A DNA stretch of 64,000 bases from Streptomyces capillispiralis. Lineage in GTDB: Bacteria > Actinomycetota > Actinomycetes > Streptomycetales > Streptomycetaceae. Below are positions 28,989 through 35,994 of this stretch, piece after piece. The notes below the pieces were generated by a model that saw only the letters and a list, made by a program, of their open reading frames with translations, had not been told where the DNA came from and searched no databases. A program made the translations under genes and the position numbers. Within the stretch, counting starts at the first letter, position 1. Every line of letters begins with the position of its first letter. The stretch is from the NCBI RefSeq assembly GCF_007829875.1, contig NZ_VIWV01000001.1, forward strand, positions 682,001 to 746,000. The letters are read 5' to 3'.

Positions 28989-29435
28989 CGCACCGCTGAG
29001 ACGACAGGTCCGTCCGGACGGCCTCTGGGCGGACGACCAAACCACATACGGCCAGGAGCGTGGGCCCCGACTCGCGGTGACGGTGTAGGCGCGGGCGATG
29101 CAGAGCATGGCCTTGCTCCCCCGCCCCGAAGGACGGCAGCGTCACCCACGGCAGTGACCGAGCGGCGTACGAGCGGGCAATGGTCAGCGAGTCCACGTTG
29201 TACGCCGTTTCGCCCGGGGAGTAGTCCAGCCGCCTTCGCGTGATCGACGATCTGACGAATACGCCGAGGCTCACGGCATCAAGCACGATGGCCACTGCCG
29301 GGTATCGCTCGGCTACCCTGCACATCCGCCGTGCAGGTAGCCACCACCGTGGACGGCTTCGCGTTGGAACCTGCTGGCTACACCGCATCCTGTCGTTGCA
29401 ACGGCGCTGGAGAGGATGGACGCGATGACCGCCTC
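28989..29435. other. Gene-free stretch
   Basis: 447 bases. Two dyads are visible: CCGTCCGGACGG at about 29013-29024, which could end the upstream transcript, and a bulged stem CTACCCTGCAC/GTGCAGGTAG (29313-29340). A minus-strand open frame crosses the region but has no ribosome binding site and no recognisable domain. Probably accessory-region debris. Confidence 0.5.
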
Positions 29436-30095
29436 TCAGGCGTTCTCGTCATGGATCCGCGCACCCAGATCCTCCGCCCACTCCAGCGCCCACGCCTTGA
29501 GTTCCTCGATTTGCCGGGAAGTGAGCCCGTACGCGGTGTAGTCCTCATCCTCGTACCAGTCCGCGCCGATGAGCCGGTCCCGGAGGTCTTCGAGGCTGAA
29601 CTCGTTGTGGGCGCGACGGCGGCCCAGGGATTCGAGGTCGGCGGTGGAGCGGTGGCGGGAGGCAGCCTGGACGTCGATGAGGTCGCGGACGGTGCCGCGG
29701 TCGGCGAGGGCGCGGACCTTGGTGCCGATCACGTCCTCAAGGGAAAGAACGGGGCCGTAGGGGGTCTGGGCGGGCGGAGCCCAGAACGCCTCCTTGAGGA
29801 CGTCGACCTCACACTCCTCGCCGCTGTCCGGATCGGTGACGAGGAACCGGCCGCTGAGCGGATCGGTCTGGACGTGCGTGGTCCGCCATCCGCGCGCGCT
29901 GAGGCCAGCTGTGAGTGAGGCGACGATCTCCTGCATCGGAGCGGGGTTCTCGGTGGCGACGTCGAGGTCACGACTGATGCGTTCGACCAGGCCGTGAGCC
30001 TGCACGGCGTATCCGCCGGTGAGGACCAGAGGGTAGGGGGAGCCAAGGTCGAGGATGTCGGCGAGGAGGCGCTCGTGGAGCGGAGTGAGCTTCAT
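29436..30095 (-). CDS. AbiEii/AbiGii-type nucleotidyltransferase
   Basis: 219 residues. The nucleotidyltransferase core is PLVLTGGYAVQAHGL (residues about 22-36) followed by RISRDLDVATEN (40-51), the GG...DxD arrangement of AbiEii toxins and MNT-type enzymes. A second part has the conserved LEDVIGTKVRALADRGTVRDLIDV (about 118-141). AbiEii toxins transfer nucleotides, often onto tRNA, and act in abortive infection or plasmid maintenance. The start overlaps the stop of a 120-residue partner gene (ATGA), the layout of a toxin-antitoxin pair. A decayed partial copy of this gene occurs at 43061-43257. Confidence 0.85.
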   Translation of the reverse strand: MKLTPLHERLLADILDLGSPYPLVLTGGYAVQAHGLVERISRDLDVATENPAPMQEIVASLTAGLSARGWRTTHVQTDPLSGRFLVTDPDSGEECEVDVLKEAFWAPPAQTPYGPVLSLEDVIGTKVRALADRGTVRDLIDVQAASRHRSTADLESLGRRRAHNEFSLEDLRDRLIGADWYEDEDYTAYGLTSRQIEELKAWALEWAEDLGARIHDENA

Positions 30096-30454
30096 GCGGC
30101 GGTCGTGTCGGCCGGAGCGGTGCGGAGCAGCTCGGGGAAGGCGTCCTCCCAGACCTCGCGGATGTAGGGACTGATCAAGCGCCGCAGCACGGGCCACTGA
30201 TCGGCGAGCAGCCGGTGGTGCAGGAGGGTCACCAGGTCCTGGCGCAGTCCTTCGGCGAGGACGGTCCGGTAGAGCGTCATGCGGGACTTCGGACGGTCCA
30301 GGCTGTAGCTCGTCCGCCCGGACCAGACGATGTGGAGCGGCAGGTCCACGTTGCCCTCGATGGGGCCGGCCAGCTCCTGCAAGCGCTCGGGCAGTCGGCT
30401 GCGATAGCGGTCCCGCAGCACCTCGGCGCGGGGCTCGGTGGTCGTCGTGTCCAT
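30092..30454 (-). CDS. Partner of the AbiEii-type nucleotidyltransferase (putative antitoxin)
   Basis: 120 residues, overlapping the nucleotidyltransferase start by four bases. The sequence (RAEVLRDRYRSRLPERLQEL, then LHIVWSGRTSYSLDRPKSRM, YRTVLAEGLRQDLVTLLHH) is mixed alpha/beta and lacks the winged helix of classical AbiEi antitoxins. It is rich in Arg and Leu with no membrane segment. Position and coupling suggest that it modulates the transferase. The ATG at 30454 begins MDTTTTEPRAE; the upstream ribosome site is weak. I do not recognise a named family. Confidence 0.7.
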   Translation of the reverse strand: MDTTTTEPRAEVLRDRYRSRLPERLQELAGPIEGNVDLPLHIVWSGRTSYSLDRPKSRMTLYRTVLAEGLRQDLVTLLHHRLLADQWPVLRRLISPYIREVWEDAFPELLRTAPADTTAA

Positions 30455-30918
30455 GCATCCAGTATCACTGCTGGGAGGCGGCGGCATGGCGGATACGGGG
30501 TCCCCCTGTCGTACGTAGGGAGAGGTCGACGGCCGAACGCCGCGTTCGGTACGGATGGCGGACGAGCCCCAGCCGACGCCTCCATCACCTGGACGCAGGT
30601 TCCGTCGGCCATGGCGCGAAGGGCGGCGGACTCGTCGCGGCCGAGGGCCTTGAGCGGGACGGACCGTGCGGCATCCGGCGGGCCGCCCCAGCCGTCGGCG
30701 CCGGCCCGGACGACTTTCGCCGCGGTGGCCCATGGCAGCCGGGCGCGGGTCACTGCTGCGCACCTCGGGATCTGGGGCAGCGCCGGAGGAGTCCAGGCCG
30801 CACCCTCCGGGGGCGGCCATGTGTGCGGAGCCGGTTTGGTACACATCGTCGGAGACCTTATTGCATAATAATTGCAACAACTTATCTGTGACAGAAAGGT
30901 TGGCCGTGAGGGTCTGCG
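30455..30918. other. Gene-free stretch
   Basis: 464 bases upstream of the nucleotidyltransferase pair and of the rightward TsaD-like remnant. A leftward open frame crosses it but runs on into the partner gene in another frame and shows no domain. The right end holds an AT-rich palindrome listed separately. Confidence 0.45.
30861..30877. promoter_or_regulatory. AT-rich palindrome resembling a Nur (nickel regulator) box
   Basis: TTGCATAATAATTGCAA has TTGCA/TGCAA arms around a 7-base AT spacer, striking in this GC-rich DNA. It fits the Streptomyces Nur box as I recall it (tGCaa-N5-ttGCA) at nine of ten positions. It lies 42 bases before the TsaD-like remnant and could control it or the leftward nucleotidyltransferase pair. 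No nickel gene is nearby, so the match may be chance. Confidence 0.4.
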
Positions 30919-31349
30919 ATGGCGCCGGGCATCGAGTCGTCCTGCGACAAGACGGGAGCGGACCTGGCCCGGGACCTGATCACACGCCTCGGGAACACGC
31001 TGGACGACGCGGTCGCGGAGTGGTTCGACGAGGCGGCACGGGTCTTCGGGCTGCCGTATCCGGACGGTCCGGCCATCGATGCGGTCACGGCCTGCGCCGA
31101 GCACGGCGTGGGCACCCTGTCGTGATCGGCGGTGTCGCCGCGGACTCGCGGGTACGGTCGCCGGCCGAGGAGCACCGTCTGGCGGCGGGCGTCGAACTGC
31201 GACTGCCGCCGCTGCGGCTGTGCACTGGCAGCGGCGCGAGGACCGCCCCCGTCGGCGACCTTCTGGTACGGGTGGGCTCCGCGCCGGCACCGCTGGAGTA
31301 CGCCGCACTGCATCCCGTCGTCATGGGGAAGGCGGTGGCCGCCTCATGA
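30919..31349 (+). pseudogene. tsaD: TsaD/Kae1-like gene shrunk by internal deletions
   Basis: The frame opens with [13 protein letters not shown], the N-terminal signature of TsaD (normally ...GIESSCDETG), then skips directly to [20 protein letters not shown] and [11 protein letters not shown] from the middle of the family, then skips again to [14 protein letters not shown] frameshift at about 31130 leads to [19 protein letters not shown] and ELRLPPLRLCTGSGAR, the C-terminal block. About 60% of a normal 340-residue TsaD is missing, including the HxxxH iron ligands, so it cannot make threonylcarbamoyl-adenosine in tRNA. Its last frame ends ATGA-overlapped with the next GNAT gene. Confidence 0.8.
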
Positions 31350-31918
31350 CCACCGACATCCGTGTGTACCGGGACGCCGGGATACTCGCGCACACCGAGT
31401 CACTGCGTTCGGTGTACGTCGACGCCTTCTGCACCCCGCCCTGGAACGAGGACGAGGCGCAGGCAACCGAGTTCGTCTCCCGGCTGCCGGTGAGCGTACG
31501 GCGTGCCGGGTTCACCGCCGCGACCGCCGTGCGCGACGGAGAGGTCGTCGGCTTCGCCACCGCGATGACCACTCCGGCCCCCTTCCCCACCGACCGCTGC
31601 TATCCCCAGGCGGCCGCCGGCCTCGGCAACGACCGCACCGCCGACTGGCTGTGCGGAGCCCGGGAGATCGACGAACTCGCCGTCAGGCCCACCGCCCGCG
31701 GTACCGGCCTCGCCGCCCGCCTCCTCGACGCGGTGACCGCAGACGCGCCCGAGGGGCGGGCATGGCTGCTCACCTCGGTCCGTAACGGGCGGGCCCTGGC
31801 CTTCTACCGCCGCCACGGCTGGACGCAGGCCACCCGCCCTTCCCCCGGCGGCAAGGGCATCGTCGTCTTCCTCGGTCCGCGCCACCCCGCCCGTTCCCTC
31901 GCCCCGTTCCCCCTGTGA
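31346..31918 (+). CDS. GNAT N-acetyltransferase coupled to the TsaD-like remnant
   Basis: 190 residues. Motifs: VYVDAFCTPPWNEDEAQ near residue 25, a middle segment with GEVVGFATAMTT, REIDELAVRPTARGTGLAAR (about 108-127, acetyl-CoA loop) and ALAFYRRHGWTQATRPSPGG near 155. The ATG overlaps the stop of the preceding remnant frame (ATGA), so it once depended on that gene for translation; no independent ribosome site is obvious. TsaD and RimI-type acetyltransferase genes are often neighbours, but this protein is not a close RimI. Substrate unknown. Confidence 0.82.
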   Translation: MTTDIRVYRDAGILAHTESLRSVYVDAFCTPPWNEDEAQATEFVSRLPVSVRRAGFTAATAVRDGEVVGFATAMTTPAPFPTDRCYPQAAAGLGNDRTADWLCGAREIDELAVRPTARGTGLAARLLDAVTADAPEGRAWLLTSVRNGRALAFYRRHGWTQATRPSPGGKGIVVFLGPRHPARSLAPFPL

Positions 31919-32449
31919 GCCTTCGGCGCCCCGCCTCGCACACCGCTGAAATCCGCCGCCATTTCCCCGACATCGTCACCGAGCCCGCCACAACGTGGTC
32001 CCCGGCGCTCCACTGCCGACCCCTGCCCCGCCCCTGCCGTTCGTGAAGTACTGGCCCGAGACGGCGGGGTCCTGGCACCGTTCGGGGCGCGTGACATGGT
32101 CACCGCCCGGATCAGGAGCGTCCGCGTTCTTGACGGGCCGACTGCCCGTGCGCGAACCATTTGTGCGCGGACATCCCGGTGGCCTCGGGGGCGGGTCGGC
32201 GTACCTATCAGGCGGACGGCCCTGCCTTGTATGCGGAGCGCGCCACCGCCCAGCGCGCCCACCTCGGGCTGATACTGCTGCCGACCACGAGCATCGGCTC
32301 CTTACCGCAGACCGGCGAACTGCGCACCGCCCGCGCCGACCCGCGCTCCGGGCGGATCGACACGGCCGGCTACGAGGAGCGGAGCAGGGCGGAGATCCAG
32401 GAAGCCCTGTCGTCGGCCAGCATCCCCTCCCGGGACGCCGTGCCGGTCG
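31919..32449. other. Region holding only a metE scrap
   Basis: 531 bases between the GNAT gene and the convergent ferric-reductase-like gene. Apart from the metE relic listed separately (32230-32409) no coding feature is supported. Confidence 0.5.
32230..32409 (+). pseudogene. metE: Fragment of cobalamin-independent methionine synthase
   Basis: A 60-codon open piece reads YAERATAQRAHLGL, then LPTTSIGSLPQTGELRTARA and GRIDTAGYEERSRAEI. This is the start of the catalytic C-terminal domain of MetE (usual form LPTTTIGSFPQT), at about residue 410-470 of a 770-residue enzyme. The flanking parts are gone and no start or ribosome site is present. In Streptomyces intact metE is normally B12-riboswitch controlled; here the scrap lies about 1.3 kb before a riboswitch-controlled operon. 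Confidence 0.82.
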
Positions 32450-33436
32450 TCAGTCCGTCTCCTGGGTGTGGGGGGCCGTCGCGGGCGGATGAGTCGGACG
32501 GTCCCGTCCGCCGTCACGGCCGGACACCACCACGATGACCAGCCCGACAAGCACGGCTGCGACGGCGGCCCGTCCTGCCGCGCGCGCCCACCAGGCCGGA
32601 CGGGCCGCGCCCACGCCGCCCTTCGGCGCACCCAGCCGTTCGGCCCGCCGGGCAGGTCTCAGCAGACGCAGCAACAGCAGTACCCCGACCGGGAGTTGCA
32701 GTAGCCACAGCACGGTGCGCGGCCACTCCCCGTACCAGACGTTGGTTCCGTACAGCAGGGTGTGCCACACGCTGAGCACGTAGACGACGATCACGAAACG
32801 GTGCAGCCGTCGCCAGGTGTTCGCTCCGATGCGGTGCCGGACGTAGAACAACAGTCCCAGCGGAATCGCCAGGTACAGGGCACCCTGGCCGATCGGGATG
32901 GCGATCCGGCCGGTCCCGGAGTCGTACCAACCGGGCACGAAGCTGTCGGCGAAGGCCACCCACAACCGTTCCGCCCAGTCCACCTTCGTCTCGTAGCGCA
33001 CGAGTTCCGCCGCGAACATCAGCGCGTGGGCGAACATCAGCGCCGTCGTCGTCAGGCTCGTGGTGCGGTGCCAGCGCTCCAGCACCTGCCGGGAGACCGG
33101 CAGCCGGGCGGGGCGCGGCCCCGACAGCAGCAGACCGAGCATGACCGTGCCCCAGGCCCACAGCAGGCCCGACCACCCGAACGCCTGACTGAGCAGGTAC
33201 ATCCAGTAGGTGCCGGGGTCGTCCATGAACGGCATGACCGCGACCGTGTCCGACGCGCCGGACTCCATGCGCGCCCACAGGAACGCGAACACGAGCGCCG
33301 TGACCACCATCGCCGCGGTGGCGTCGGGCAGGGCGGCCCGCAGGTCGCCGCGCAGCGCGACGCGGTCACCGGGAGGCTGTCGCCGTTCGGGCGGGGCTGT
33401 TGCCCCGTCTTCGTCCGGCCTCGCGTCTGACGTCAT
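32450..33436 (-). CDS. Ferric-reductase-like transmembrane protein (cytochrome b561/FRD fold)
   Basis: 328 residues with about seven hydrophobic helices: AAMVVTALVFAFLWARM, YWMYLLSQAFGWSGLLWAWG, LTTTALMFAHALMFAAEL, GALYLAIPLGLLFYVRH, FVIVVYVLSVWHTLLYG and two near the C-terminus. His residues in WHRTT, AHALMF, LHRF and SVWHTLL are placed to bind two hemes, as in ferric reductase-like domains (MsrQ/FRE). No flavin or NADPH domain is attached, so it would need an electron donor. The ATG at 33436 has GGAGG six bases upstream. The ferric or cupric substrate is not known. It is divergent from the riboswitch operon. Confidence 0.87.
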   Translation of the reverse strand: MTSDARPDEDGATAPPERRQPPGDRVALRGDLRAALPDATAAMVVTALVFAFLWARMESGASDTVAVMPFMDDPGTYWMYLLSQAFGWSGLLWAWGTVMLGLLLSGPRPARLPVSRQVLERWHRTTSLTTTALMFAHALMFAAELVRYETKVDWAERLWVAFADSFVPGWYDSGTGRIAIPIGQGALYLAIPLGLLFYVRHRIGANTWRRLHRFVIVVYVLSVWHTLLYGTNVWYGEWPRTVLWLLQLPVGVLLLLRLLRPARRAERLGAPKGGVGAARPAWWARAAGRAAVAAVLVGLVIVVVSGRDGGRDRPTHPPATAPHTQETD

Positions 33437-33659
33437 CAGGGGCCTCCGGGCACGGGCCACCGCAGCAACGGTGCGCATGTGGCGTGAGGCAACAAGTCTG
33501 ACTGACGGGGCAGTGATCCTCAGAGGCGTTATCCGGCCAGAGCCACCACGGGAACCGCACGGGGCACACCTGGTCTCCGCCTCCCCTCCACATTCAAGAC
33601 AACCGCCGAAGCCCCACTGTCGCAGGAATACGAGCGCCTCTACGCTGATGCACGCAGTC

Positions 33660-33862
33660 GGTTCGCGCCTCCCGTCCACCCGGACGCCCGGTGGCGCGGC
33701 ACAAGAGGGAACCCGGTGCGAATCCGGGGCTGTCCCACAGCGGTGAGTGGGAACGAAAGCCGTCGATGTCACGGGGTCCACGTCAGGGCCGGGGAAGAGA
33801 CGGCCGGTAGGTGTCGGCCCTTTCGGCGGACGTGCCCGCGAGTCCGAGGACCTGCCACTGCG
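33660..33862 (+). promoter_or_regulatory. Cobalamin riboswitch 1
   Basis: The conserved core GAACCCGGTGCGAATCCGG begins at 33709, followed by GCTGTCCCACAGCGGTGAG (33729-33747), a variable arm with GGGAAGAGACGGCCGGTAG, and the 3' B12-box-like GAGTCCGAGGACCTGCC at 33839-33856. This order is that of class-I (Rfam RF00174-type) cobalamin riboswitches in Streptomyces. It precedes the kinase-PLP-ATP-grasp operon by about 130 bases, in which a CCCGCG/CGCGGG hairpin could act in expression control. Binding of B12 would be expected to lower expression. Identification rests on conserved sequence, not on a covariance search. Confidence 0.9.
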
Positions 33863-33991
33863 CCCGCGTCCCGCGCGGGCTGTGCTCGTGACCTCGTGGA
33901 CCGGGTCGGCGGTACGGGCGGTCGTCCGTCGTGCGTGTGGCTGCGCCTCCTTCCCTGTCGGTGTTCAAGGCCCGGTACGGAGGAGGATGGT

Positions 33992-34975
33992 GTGCGGGAC
34001 CCAGCCGGTTCGCGTCGGCCGTACCGACCCCGGGGCGACGTGTCGTCCGACGGACCGGGGCCGACGATTCTCCAACCCGTCGCGGGCGTCCTCCAGGAAC
34101 CGGGCGTGTCCGGCGGCACGGTGTCCGGTGTCTGCCACGGCACTCTGGGCGAGTTGTACCAGGGCCCGTTGCGAGCGGGCACCGATCCTGAGATCGCGGT
34201 GGTGTCCTTCCCCGTGGACCGTCACTCCTGGGTGTACTTCACACCGAGGACGACGGCCGGCTCGCCGCGTCCGTCGGCACTCGGTGAGAAGTCGGCGACA
34301 GCGGCCCGGCTCTTCCTGGACCACTACGGCCTCACCCTGCCACCGGGCGACTGGCACACCCACTCCGAACTGCCGGTGGGCGTGGGGATGGCCAGTTCCA
34401 CGGCGGACATCGTGGCGACGCTGCGCTGCCTGTTCCGTGTCTTCTCCCTGCCGTACGACACGGACGTGGTCCTCGGCGTCCTGGCGGGCATCGAGCGCGC
34501 CGACAGCGTCTTCCTCGACGAGTTCGCCCTGTACCTCAGCGGCCGGCACCGGGTGGTGCGGCGACTGGGCCCGGACATCGGCTTCCACACCGCCTACGTC
34601 ACGGAACCCGGCACGGTGGACACCGCCGCCGTCACTCCCCTGCTGCTGGACCACTACCGGCGCCGCAGCGAGGAGTACCAGCGGTGCCTGACCGATCTGG
34701 TGAAGGGCTTCGATTCGGGCGACCCGGCCGCCGTAGCGCGTGCCGCGACGGTCAGCGCCGCGTTGTCCCAGGAGGTACTGCCCAAGGCGACCTTCGGCAG
34801 CCTGCGAGCCCATCGTGAACGGTTCGGTGCCGACGGCATCTTCGTCGCCCACACCGGCTGCCTGGCCGGCTATCTCTTCGCCTCACGCCCACCGGCCGAG
34901 GTCAAGTCCGAACTCTCCGCGTTCCTCCACTCGCTCGGCCACCAGTGCACCTTCGCCCAAGGAGGCTACGGGTGA
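33992..34975 (+). CDS. GHMP-type amino-acid kinase (PduX/L-threonine kinase-like)
   Basis: About 327 residues. GTLGELYQGP (residues 49-58) is the family substrate-side motif (C/GxxGELxQG in PduX), VSFPVDRHSWVYF follows, and PVGVGMASSTAD at 128-139 is the GHMP ATP loop. PduX phosphorylates L-threonine for the cobamide aminopropanol arm; related kinases activate threonine for 2,3-diaminobutyrate synthesis in some actinomycete antibiotics. The GTG at 33992 has GGAGGAGG five bases upstream; a GTG at 34106 is the alternative and would remove a 38-residue Pro-rich leader. First gene behind cobalamin riboswitch 1; its stop overlaps the next start (GTGA). Confidence 0.85.
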   Translation: MRDPAGSRRPYRPRGDVSSDGPGPTILQPVAGVLQEPGVSGGTVSGVCHGTLGELYQGPLRAGTDPEIAVVSFPVDRHSWVYFTPRTTAGSPRPSALGEKSATAARLFLDHYGLTLPPGDWHTHSELPVGVGMASSTADIVATLRCLFRVFSLPYDTDVVLGVLAGIERADSVFLDEFALYLSGRHRVVRRLGPDIGFHTAYVTEPGTVDTAAVTPLLLDHYRRRSEEYQRCLTDLVKGFDSGDPAAVARAATVSAALSQEVLPKATFGSLRAHRERFGADGIFVAHTGCLAGYLFASRPPAEVKSELSAFLHSLGHQCTFAQGGYG

Positions 34976-35994
34976 TCCACCCCCACATCGCCGACGCCCT
35001 GAAAGTCCCGGACCTCGTCCGGCTCACCGACGGCCTGGTCCTGCTGCGGTTCGAGTCGATGAAGATCTACTCGGCCCTGGCCGCCGTCCGTCATCTGCTG
35101 GAACGGGGCACGGTCCGTCCGGGCCAGACCCTGATCGACAGCTCCAGCGGCATCTACGCCTACGCCCTCGCACTGGCCTGCCACCGCTACGGCATGCGGT
35201 GCCGCATCGTCGCGTCCACCACTGTCGACGCCACCACCCTCGCTCAGCTGGAGATCCTCGGCGCTACGGTGGAACAGGTCAGACCGTCGCAAAACCTCCG
35301 GCTCGACCAGGAACTGAGGGTGCGGCGGGTGCGCGAGATCCTCGCCGAGGATCCCGGGCACCACTGGATGCGCCAGTACCACGACGACGTCCACTACCTC
35401 GGCTACCAAGAGGTCGCCGACCGGATCGCGGCGGAGTTCCCGGCGACACCGCTGACCGTCGTCGGCGGGGTGGGTTCCGGAGCCTCGACCGGCGGCATCG
35501 TGGAACACCTGCGCGTTACGGACCCCTCGGTGCGTCTGGTCGGCGTCCAGCCCTTCGGGAGCGTCACCTTCGGCAGCCAGGACCATCACGATCCCGAGGC
35601 GATCATCGCCGGCATCGGCTCGTCGATCGTCTTCGACAACGTCCGCCACCATCTCTACGACACCGTGCACTGGCTGGACTTCACCCACGCCATGTCCGGC
35701 GCGGTCGCCCTGCTGCGCGAGCACGCGGTGTTCGCCGGGCTGTCCACCGGTGCCGGCTTCTTGACGGCGCTGTACGAGGCCCGCCGTCACCCCGACCGAC
35801 TGCACCTGGTGGTAGGGGCCGACACCGGACACCGCTACGTGGAGCGTGTGTTCGCCCGGCACGCCGAGGCCCTGGATCCGGCCGCGCTGAAGCCCGTCGA
35901 GGTCCGCGGTCCGGAGGAGATGACCATGCCGTGGTCGAGAATGACGTGGCGGCGCACTCCCTGCCCGGCCCACTGGAAGGAGCGGGCGGCATGA
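34972..35994 (+). CDS. PLP-dependent cysteine-synthase-fold enzyme
   Basis: 340 residues, fold type II PLP enzyme. FESMKIYSALAAVRHLL (residues about 27-43) carries the Lys expected to hold PLP, LIDSSSGIYAYALALACHR (about 55-73) is the substrate loop, VVGGVGSGASTGG (about 163-175) the phosphate-binding loop, and HYLGYQEVADRI near 140 is also typical. Relatives include CysK, CysK2 (uses O-phosphoserine) and SbnA (makes a diaminopropionate precursor). With a kinase one gene upstream, beta-replacement on an O-phospho-amino acid is the natural guess. Its last codons overlap the ATP-grasp gene (ATGA). Substrate not proven. Confidence 0.87.
   Translation: MIHPHIADALKVPDLVRLTDGLVLLRFESMKIYSALAAVRHLLERGTVRPGQTLIDSSSGIYAYALALACHRYGMRCRIVASTTVDATTLAQLEILGATVEQVRPSQNLRLDQELRVRRVREILAEDPGHHWMRQYHDDVHYLGYQEVADRIAAEFPATPLTVVGGVGSGASTGGIVEHLRVTDPSVRLVGVQPFGSVTFGSQDHHDPEAIIAGIGSSIVFDNVRHHLYDTVHWLDFTHAMSGAVALLREHAVFAGLSTGAGFLTALYEARRHPDRLHLVVGADTGHRYVERVFARHAEALDPAALKPVEVRGPEEMTMPWSRMTWRRTPCPAHWKERAA

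Noticed and set aside
28873..29388. A 171-codon leftward open frame after the 462-residue gene
   Set aside because: It overlaps the end of that gene, has no ribosome site and no domain.
29436..30454. The nucleotidyltransferase pair as a CBASS cyclase for the nearby Cap5-like remnant
   Set aside because: The transferase has the AbiEii GG...DxD plan and length, not the GSxxxGT and size of a CD-NTase.
30460..30880. A leftward frame upstream of the nucleotidyltransferase partner
   Set aside because: It continues into the partner gene in another frame, and its sequence shows no domain or codon-bias support.
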